From the NCBI RefSeq assembly GCF_010560025.1, contig NZ_SAIY01000002.1, positions 186,001 to 250,000 on the forward strand: a stretch of DNA of 64,000 nt, given 5' to 3'. Both the position numbers and the translations under genes were made by a program. The stretch's first letter is position 1. Every line of letters starts with the position of its first letter. A model generated the notes under the pieces. It was not told the DNA's origin, made no database searches, and was given only the letters and a program-made list of their open reading frames with translations. The stretch is from Verrucosispora sioxanthis. Its GTDB lineage: Bacteria; Actinomycetota; Actinomycetes; Mycobacteriales; Micromonosporaceae. Below, in pieces: positions 58,976-64,000 of this stretch.

Positions 58976-59452
58976 TCAGCGCCGGTGGATCTCGGCGACG
59001 GGGTGGTTTCGACGGCTCCGCTCGGCCTCGGCGTCCTCGTGCGGACCGACTTTGTCGTAGAGGCCGGTGCCGAGCAGGATCAGCCCGAAGAGCATCGAGA
59101 CGATCACCGTGGACATGGAGAAGTTCAGGAAGTTGGCCCCGGTCTGCAGCACCGACATCATCAGGATGCTGGTGACCAGGAAGACCGCTCCGGCGGTGAG
59201 GTTCATGTAGTGGCCGAGGTTGGTTCGCCGGGACGCGCCGATGATGAGCACGATCCCGAAGGCGATGGAGGCCAGCGAGAAGGCCAGGTTGGTGCGGAGG
59301 CCTAGAGCCCAGTTGCCGTTCCGACCGAACAGCGGGTCACCCCAGGTGAGGGCGGTTCCCCAGACGCCGAAGATCAGGATGTAGAGCCCGACCAGACCGG
59401 ACAGCGCCCGGTAGAACGGCCGCGCCGGATGGTTGACCGGAAAGTGCGGCAT
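58976..59452 (-). CDS. DUF4383 membrane protein, first paralogue
   Basis: 158 residues from ATG 59452 with GGAGGAAG before it (MPHFPVNHPARPFYRALSGLVGLYILIFGVWG). Four membrane helices: residues about 18-36, 60-78, 85-105 and 110-132. The NHPARPFYR start and the WALGLRTNLAFSLASIAFG segment match the DUF4383 family. About 25 charged residues end the protein (HEDAEAERSRRNHPVAEIHRR). Function unknown. It is a tandem copy of the gene at 59789-60244, with hairpin copy 3 between them. Confidence 0.88.
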   Translation of the reverse strand: MPHFPVNHPARPFYRALSGLVGLYILIFGVWGTALTWGDPLFGRNGNWALGLRTNLAFSLASIAFGIVLIIGASRRTNLGHYMNLTAGAVFLVTSILMMSVLQTGANFLNFSMSTVIVSMLFGLILLGTGLYDKVGPHEDAEAERSRRNHPVAEIHRR

Positions 59453-59649
59453 CGCTTCCTCCACGCAAAACGGGACAACAAGAACATTGTCCCCCAGTCG
59501 CGCAGCCCACGTCCCCCGAACGCCAACAGCAGCAACAACCCGGCGAAGGCACGCCAGGAATCGGCCGCGAGGCTGCCCGAGGCGCAACCAGGCACCTTAA
59601 GATCCCCGCCCTCCGGCCGGGCGCTCCGGACGGATGCGCAACCCCGACA

Positions 59650-59723
59650 GGTCTTCGCCGGAGCCCGACCCGCGCAGGGATCAAGCCTGACCGCCCGGAG
59701 CGGGTCGGGCTCCGGCGAAGACC
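59650..59723. repeat. Invariant-loop hairpin, copy 3 (24-bp stem, 26-nt loop)
   Basis: Bases 59650-59673 and 59700-59723 are perfectly complementary over 24 bp. The loop 59674-59699 is identical to that of copy 1 and one base off copy 2. The stem sequence differs from both. The right arm and 12 following bases are repeated outside the hairpin at 59741-59775 with one change. Confidence 0.9.
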
Positions 59724-59775
59724 CACAACCGAAACCGAGACGGGTCGGGCTCCGGCGAAAACCCACAACCGAAAC
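59701..59775. repeat. 40-bp-period tandem repeat continuing the hairpin arm
   Basis: 59701-59735 and 59741-59775 are identical over 35 bases except one (G at 59720, A at 59760), with five bases between. The first unit contains the right arm of hairpin copy 3. Confidence 0.9.
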
Positions 59776-59788
59776 GAGAAGCAAAACC

Positions 59789-60244
59789 TCAGAGCACGAG
59801 CCGAGCCTTCTGCCACGCCTCGTGCTCGTCGTCGCTGCCGACCTTGCCGTACATGCCGGCCATCAGCAGCACCAGGCTGAGCACCATCTGGACGATCACC
59901 GTGGCGACGCTGAGGTTGAAGATGTTGGCCTCGGTCCGGATGAAGGCGAGGCCCGCCAGGCTGACCACCATGATCAGATAGGCCGACCACTGGTTGATCA
60001 ACACGTCGAGGTTGCGCCCGATGGCGGTGCCGGCCAGCACGATCGCACCGACCACGATGTTGAACAGGGAGAAGCCGAGGTTCGTCCCCTGCCCCAGGGC
60101 CTGGGTGTCGCCCTGGCTGAAGAAGGGCTCACCGGTGCTGGTCAGGAAGCCGATCACACCGAAGACCACCAGGTACAGACCGACGAGCCCGCCGATCGCC
60201 CGGTAGATCGGCCGCGCGGGGTGGTTGACGGGGGTGTGGGCCAT
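59789..60244 (-). CDS. DUF4383 membrane protein, second paralogue
   Basis: 151 residues from ATG 60244 (MAHTPVNHPARPIYRAIGGLVGLYLVVFGVIGFLTSTGE). Four membrane helices and the same NHPARP-YRA start and TNLGFSLFNIVVGAIVL segment as the gene at 58976-59452. The C-terminus is charged and shorter. It lies upstream of the other paralogue on the same strand but is separated by 336 bp, so separate transcription is possible. Function unknown; members are predicted inner membrane proteins of actinobacteria. Confidence 0.88.
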   Translation of the reverse strand: MAHTPVNHPARPIYRAIGGLVGLYLVVFGVIGFLTSTGEPFFSQGDTQALGQGTNLGFSLFNIVVGAIVLAGTAIGRNLDVLINQWSAYLIMVVSLAGLAFIRTEANIFNLSVATVIVQMVLSLVLLMAGMYGKVGSDDEHEAWQKARLVL

Positions 60245-60367
60245 GTCTGTTTCTCCAACGCCGTTGGGTGAGGGTCGACGGCGATTCTCCCGCATCCGGC
60301 GCTGTGACGCCGCACACGGGGTCCCGGGAACGGCACGTCAGGGCAGAGACCGGCCGGGTGGGCCGGG

Positions 60368-62170
60368 TCAGCTGGCGGGAATCTCGTCGGCCAGGATCAG
60401 CCAGGCCTGCTCGGCCTCCTCGCGCTCGCCGCGTACCTGGGTGAGCTGGGCGTCCAGCTCGGCCACCTTGCTGTAGTCGGTGGCGTTCGCGGCGAGTTGG
60501 TCCAGCAGGGTGGCCTCCTTCTGTTCCAGCTTGCCGACCTGCCGTTCGAGGCGGGCCAGTTCCTTGCGGGCCTGCCGGGCCTCGGCGGCGCTCATTCCGC
60601 CAGCGGCCGGCGCGGTGGCCGGTGCGACGGGTGCCGGGGTACGCCCGGACCTCGGGCGGTCGCTGGCGCGAGCGAGGTACTCGTCGACACCGCCGGGCAG
60701 GTGCACCAGCCGGCCGTCGCCGAACATGCCGTACGCGGTGTCGGTCACCCGCTCGATCAGGTAGCGGTCGTGGCTGGCCACCACGATCGTGCCGGGCCAG
60801 GAGTCGAGCAGATCCTCCAACGCGGCGAGGGTGTCGGTGTCGAGGTCGTTCGTGGGTTCGTCGAGCAGCAGCACGTTCGGTTCGCCGGCCAGCAGTCGCA
60901 GCATCTGGAGTCGCCGCCGCTCGCCGCCGGAGAGGTCGCCCACCGGGGTCCAGAGGCGCCGGTCGTCGAAACCGAACACCTCGGCGAGCTGGGCGGCGGA
61001 GATCTCCCGATCGCCGAGGCGGACCCGCCGGGCGACCTCCTCGACAGCTTCGAGGACACGCAGGTCGCTTGGCAGTTCGGCGAGTTCCTGGGAGAGGAAG
61101 GCGGGACGTACGGTGCTGCCGGTGATCAGCCGCCCGCCGTCGGGCCGGGTGACGCCGGCCAGCATCCGCAGCAGGGTGGTCTTACCCGCGCCGTTGGCGC
61201 CGAGGATGGCGACCCGGTCGCCGGGACCGACCTGCCAGCTGACCTCGTCGAGGATGGTCTTGGGGCCGGCGTGCAGCCGGACGTCTTCCAGGTCGTACAC
61301 CTGCTTGCCGAGCCGGGCGGTGGCCAGCCGTTGCAGCGACGTGGTGTCGCGCGGTGGCGGCACGTCGGCGATGAGCGCGTTGGCGGCGTCGATGCGGAAC
61401 TTCGGCTTCGAGGTGCGGGCCGGTGGTCCGCGGCGCAGCCAGGCGATCTCCTTGCGGAGCAGATTCTGCCGGCGGGCCTCGGTGGCGGCGGCGATCCGTT
61501 CCCGCTCGGCGCGGGCGAGGATCCAGGCCGCGTAGCCGCCCTCGTAGGCCCGCACGGTCTGGTCGGCGACCTCCCAGGTGGTGGTGCAGACGGCGTCGAG
61601 GAACCAGCGGTCGTGGGTGACCACGACCAGGGCACCCTTGCGGCTGAGCAGGTGCCGGGCCAGCCAGTCGACGCCGCTGACGTCGAGGTGGTTCGTGGGT
61701 TCGTCGAGGATCAGCAGGTCGGCCTCGCGGACCAGCAGTGCGGCCAGGGCCACCCGGCGGCGTTCGCCACCGGACATCGGCCCGACCGGGGCGTCGAGAC
61801 CCAGGTGGGGCATGCCGAGACCGTCGAGGATGGCGCGTACGCCGGCGTCGCCGGCCCATTCGTGCTCCGCGCCCATGCTCTCGGCGAGCCACTCGGTGCC
61901 GAGGACGACGTCGCGGACGGTGGCCTCGGGGCTGAGGGTGAGGTTCTGGGGCAGCCAGGCGACGCGCAGGTCACGCCGGTGGGTGACCCGACCGTCGTCG
62001 GGCTGCTCGGTACGGGTCAGCAGCCGCAGCAGGGTGGACTTGCCGGCGCCGTTGAGCCCGACGACGCCGATCCGGTCGGCGTCGTCCAGGCCGAGCGAGA
62101 CCTCGGTGAGCAGTGGCCCGGCCGCGCCGTAGCCCTTGGACACCCGGTCCAGGTTGACGATGTTGGCCAC
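60368..62170 (-). CDS. ABC-F-family ATP-binding protein
   Basis: 600 residues from GTG 62170 (VANIVNLDRVSKGYG); an ATG five codons earlier (62185) is possible. Two ATPase domains: the first with [30 protein letters not shown] and [12 protein letters not shown]; the second with GANGAGKTTLLRML, LSGGERRRLQMLRLL and VLLLDEPTNDLD. Between them is the ABC-F linker (YAAWILARAERERIAAATEARRQNLLRKEIAWLRRGPPARTSKPKFRI). A C-terminal coiled coil ends the protein (ARKELARLERQVGKLEQKEATLLDQL). No membrane part: it acts on ribosomes, as do EttA- and Uup-like proteins. It follows ispE in the typical actinobacterial order. Confidence 0.95.
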   Translation of the reverse strand: MANIVNLDRVSKGYGAAGPLLTEVSLGLDDADRIGVVGLNGAGKSTLLRLLTRTEQPDDGRVTHRRDLRVAWLPQNLTLSPEATVRDVVLGTEWLAESMGAEHEWAGDAGVRAILDGLGMPHLGLDAPVGPMSGGERRRVALAALLVREADLLILDEPTNHLDVSGVDWLARHLLSRKGALVVVTHDRWFLDAVCTTTWEVADQTVRAYEGGYAAWILARAERERIAAATEARRQNLLRKEIAWLRRGPPARTSKPKFRIDAANALIADVPPPRDTTSLQRLATARLGKQVYDLEDVRLHAGPKTILDEVSWQVGPGDRVAILGANGAGKTTLLRMLAGVTRPDGGRLITGSTVRPAFLSQELAELPSDLRVLEAVEEVARRVRLGDREISAAQLAEVFGFDDRRLWTPVGDLSGGERRRLQMLRLLAGEPNVLLLDEPTNDLDTDTLAALEDLLDSWPGTIVVASHDRYLIERVTDTAYGMFGDGRLVHLPGGVDEYLARASDRPRSGRTPAPVAPATAPAAGGMSAAEARQARKELARLERQVGKLEQKEATLLDQLAANATDYSKVAELDAQLTQVRGEREEAEQAWLILADEIPAS

Positions 62171-62438
62171 GTACCCACCTTCCATGATCAAGGCGTCCCG
62201 GTGCCGGCGGGCACCTGGGGACGCCTGTCGTTCCAGGGTACGCGGAGCACCCCCGTATCCCGGCGGCCGCCCGATCGGGCCGATCCCAGCGCGACGCGTC
62301 GTCGCCGTCAGCTCGACACGCGACGTGCCGGCCAGAGCGGTGTCTCTTCCGGCGCGATCCGTTCGCCGGCGGCCGGGGGGCCGCACCCGACCGCCCTCGG
62401 CCCAGTAGGGTCAGCCCGGCCGGGCGGTCCGTCGACCG

Positions 62439-63384
62439 TCAGCTGACGCGGGCGCCGTGCACCGGGCCGTGGGCGACGCGGCCTGCCGGCAAACCCCGGC
62501 GGCCTCCAGTTCGGCGGCGACGCGTTCGGCGTCGGCGGCGTCGGCGGTGAGGAACACGCAGGTGGGCCCCGACCCGGAGACGATGCCGGCCAGCGCTCCG
62601 GCGGCCTCGCCGGCCTTCAGGGTGTTCGCCAGCGACGGTCGCATGGCCAGGGCGGCGTCCTGAAGGTCGTTGCCGAGGGTCGGTGCGAGCACCCGGGGTC
62701 GCGTTGTCGCAGCGCGGCCAGCAGCCCGTCGGTGCTGCCCAGCGGCGGCCCGGCGGCACCGGTCTCGCGGAGCCGGTCGAGTTCCCGGTACGCCTGCGGG
62801 GTGGACAGGCCGCCGTCGGCGATGGCGACCACCCAGTGCCAGGAGGTGGGCCGGGCCAGCACCGGACTGACCGCCTCGCCCCGCCCGGTGCCCAACGCGG
62901 TGCCGCCGTGGATCAGGAAGGGCACGTCTGAGCCGAGGTCGGCGGCGATGCTCGCCAGCTCGTCGCGGGACAGGCCGGTGCCCCACAGCGCGTCGCAGGC
63001 GACCAGGGCGGCCGCCGCGTCGGCGCTGCCGCCGGCGAGCCCACCGGCCAGCGGGATCTGCTTGCGCAGGTGCAGCCGGGCGTGCGGCATCACCCCGGCG
63101 TACCCGGCGAGGGCGTGCGCCGCGCGGATGATCAGGTTGGAGTCGTCCAGGGCGAGTTCCCCGGTGCCCTCGCCCTCCATGGTGAGGGTCAGCGTGTCGC
63201 CGCGCCGCGCGGTCAGCTCGTCGTAGATCGAGATCGCGTGGTAGACGGTGTTCAGCTCGTGGTAGCCGTCCCGACGCAGCGGTCCGACCCCCAGGTGCAG
63301 GTTGACCTTGGCGGGCACCCGTACCCGGACCGGACCGCTCGCCCCACGCGGCTCGTCGTCCTCCGGACGCCAGGCCTCGGTCAC
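62439..63384 (-). CDS. ispE: 4-diphosphocytidyl-2-C-methyl-D-erythritol kinase (two frame interruptions)
   Basis: It begins at GTG 63384 ([33 protein letters not shown]) and carries the GHMP kinase motif [21 protein letters not shown] (about residues 112-132) and [19 protein letters not shown]. Near 62691-62700 the frame breaks (CCCCGGG, one base missing), and [21 protein letters not shown] ... [17 protein letters not shown] continues in the next frame. Near 62476-62490 a second missing base shifts to the frame ending [12 protein letters not shown] with TGA at 62439-62441. The restored protein has about 315 residues. It performs the fourth step of the MEP isoprenoid pathway. Errors in the sequence are the likeliest cause. 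Confidence 0.88.
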
Positions 63385-63452
63385 GGGGTGATGTCCCGGA
63401 CGGACAACCGCACGTCGAACGGCTTGGTCACGATCAACTCCTCGGCAGGCAC
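63381..63452 (-). CDS. Possible 23-codon small reading frame coupled to ispE
   Basis: A GTG at 63450-63452 opens a short frame ([22 protein letters not shown]) whose TGA overlaps the ispE GTG (GTGA). It begins 9 bp after the rsmA stop. The ispE start lacks a clear ribosome binding site, so this frame could provide translational coupling from rsmA. No protein family recognised. Confidence 0.35.
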   Translation of the reverse strand: MPAEELIVTKPFDVRLSVRDITP

Positions 63453-63461
63453 GGGCTCAGC

Positions 63462-64000
63462 CTACTGGGCTGCCGGCGTACGGCTCGGGGCCGACGCGGC
63501 CACGGCGGCGAACTGCTCGACGGTGAGTGACTCGCCGCGTGCGCCGGGGTCGACGCCGGCGGCGGTCAGCGCGACGGCGGCCCGGTCGGCACCGCCGGCC
63601 CAGCCGGCCAGGGCGGCGCGCAGGGTCTTGCGCCGCTGCGCGAAGGCGGCGTCCACCACCGAGAAGACCTGTGCCCGGGGTACGTCGGCACGGGGCGGCT
63701 CGCGGCGGGTGAAGGCGACCAGACTGGAGTCGACGTTCGGCACCGGCCAGAACACGTTCGGCGGCACCTTCCCGGCGGCGCGGGCGTGCGCGTACCAGGC
63801 GAGCTTGACCGACGGTATGCCGTACACCTTGGAGCCGGGACCGGCGACGAGCCGGTCGGCGACCTCCTTCTGCACCATCACCAGCCCGTGTCGGAGGCTG
63901 GGCAACTCGGCGAGCAGGTGCAGCACCACGGGCACGGCGACGTTGTAGGGCAGGTTCGCCACCAGTGCGGTGGGCGCCGGGTCGCCCAGGTCGGCGGCGC
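63462..64000 (-). CDS. rsmA: 16S rRNA dimethyladenosine transferase, C-terminal part (5' end outside window)
   Basis: The frame is open to the window edge, so only about 179 C-terminal residues are present. The KsgA/RsmA features are [19 protein letters not shown] (catalytic NLPYN), [45 protein letters not shown] and [22 protein letters not shown], followed by a [16 protein letters not shown] end. It dimethylates two adenosines near the 3' end of 16S rRNA. The order rsmA, ispE, ABC-F is typical of actinobacteria. The N-terminal SAM-binding part lies outside the window. Confidence 0.95.
   Translation of the reverse strand, partial: AADLGDPAPTALVANLPYNVAVPVVLHLLAELPSLRHGLVMVQKEVADRLVAGPGSKVYGIPSVKLAWYAHARAAGKVPPNVFWPVPNVDSSLVAFTRREPPRADVPRAQVFSVVDAAFAQRRKTLRAALAGWAGGADRAAVALTAAGVDPGARGESLTVEQFAAVAASAPSRTPAAQ

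Larger units (their letters stand above)
59453..59788. other. 336-bp interval without a supported gene
   Basis: Between the two DUF4383 genes. It contains a CGCAGCCCACG-rich 5' part, hairpin copy 3 (59650-59723) and a 35-bp tandem duplication of its right arm (59701-59735 and 59741-59775). No ribosome binding site and protein-like frame are supported. Confidence 0.75.

Noticed and set aside
62439..63384. ispE as a true pseudogene
   Set aside because: The enzyme is essential for the MEP pathway in actinobacteria, and both interruptions are single missing bases, one beside a C/G run; the restored protein is normal.

Overview
The window comes from a high-GC actinobacterial chromosome, most likely Micromonospora or a close relative (Micromonosporaceae). 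The evidence is the very GC-rich codon use, frequent GTG/TTG starts, ATGA/GTGA gene overlaps, a Streptomyces-type conservon (sensor kinase, Roadblock, DUF742, GTPase), and the actinobacterial housekeeping order rsmA-ispE-ABC-F ... tRNA-Gln-glmU-prs-rplY-pth. No prophage, insertion sequence, CRISPR array or rRNA was seen.

Layout. 1-1210: the end of an aldehyde dehydrogenase, then a shortened paralogue. 1508-9017: a BlaI/BlaR-like pair followed by cydABDC (cytochrome bd oxidase and its thiol exporter). 9084-10099: a HAAS-type membrane protein and a PadR repressor in convergent order. 10245-20170: two uncharacterised genes, a lipoprotein binding protein, and a conservon on the minus strand. 20171-33010: nucleoside salvage (uridine kinase, adenosine deaminase, thymidine phosphorylase, cytidine deaminase, BMP-type nucleoside ABC transporter), with a SARP regulator between transporter and deaminase and an RlmA-like methyltransferase nearby. 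33270-35301: small membrane proteins and a TetR repressor with twin operators. 35375-41877: maltose/maltodextrin ABC importer, LacI-family regulator and GH13 alpha-glucosidase. 42027-48417: a YihY membrane protein, 2'-5' RNA ligase-like protein, trpS, a CBS/CorC protein and galE-galK. 48503-56194: cysN, cysD, cysQ, pth, rplY, prs, glmU and tRNA-Gln. 56221-64000: a HTH protein with a possible LAGLIDADG-like domain, a desaturase and its TetR neighbour, two DUF4383 proteins, an ABC-F protein, ispE and the end of rsmA.

How the genes work together. Much of the window is carbon and nucleoside scavenging: import of nucleosides (BMP system), deamination and phosphorolysis (add, cdd, deoA), salvage by uridine kinase and prs, and aldehyde oxidation near the left edge; alongside it sit maltodextrin import and hydrolysis, and galactose use (galE-galK). 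CydABDC provides respiration at low oxygen and is probably under BlaI-type control.

The most notable non-gene structures are: (1) three intergenic hairpins, each with a perfect 24-bp stem and a 26-nt loop, whose loops are nearly identical while the stems are unrelated in sequence; (2) two small 'MSER...' open reading frames wedged exactly into ATGA stop-start junctions inside operons; (3) a conserved tail shared by the conservon kinase and a separate uncharacterised protein. Ten coding frames are interrupted, each compatible with one missing base. This uniform direction suggests errors in the underlying sequence rather than true pseudogenes, so the affected genes are annotated as probably intact.
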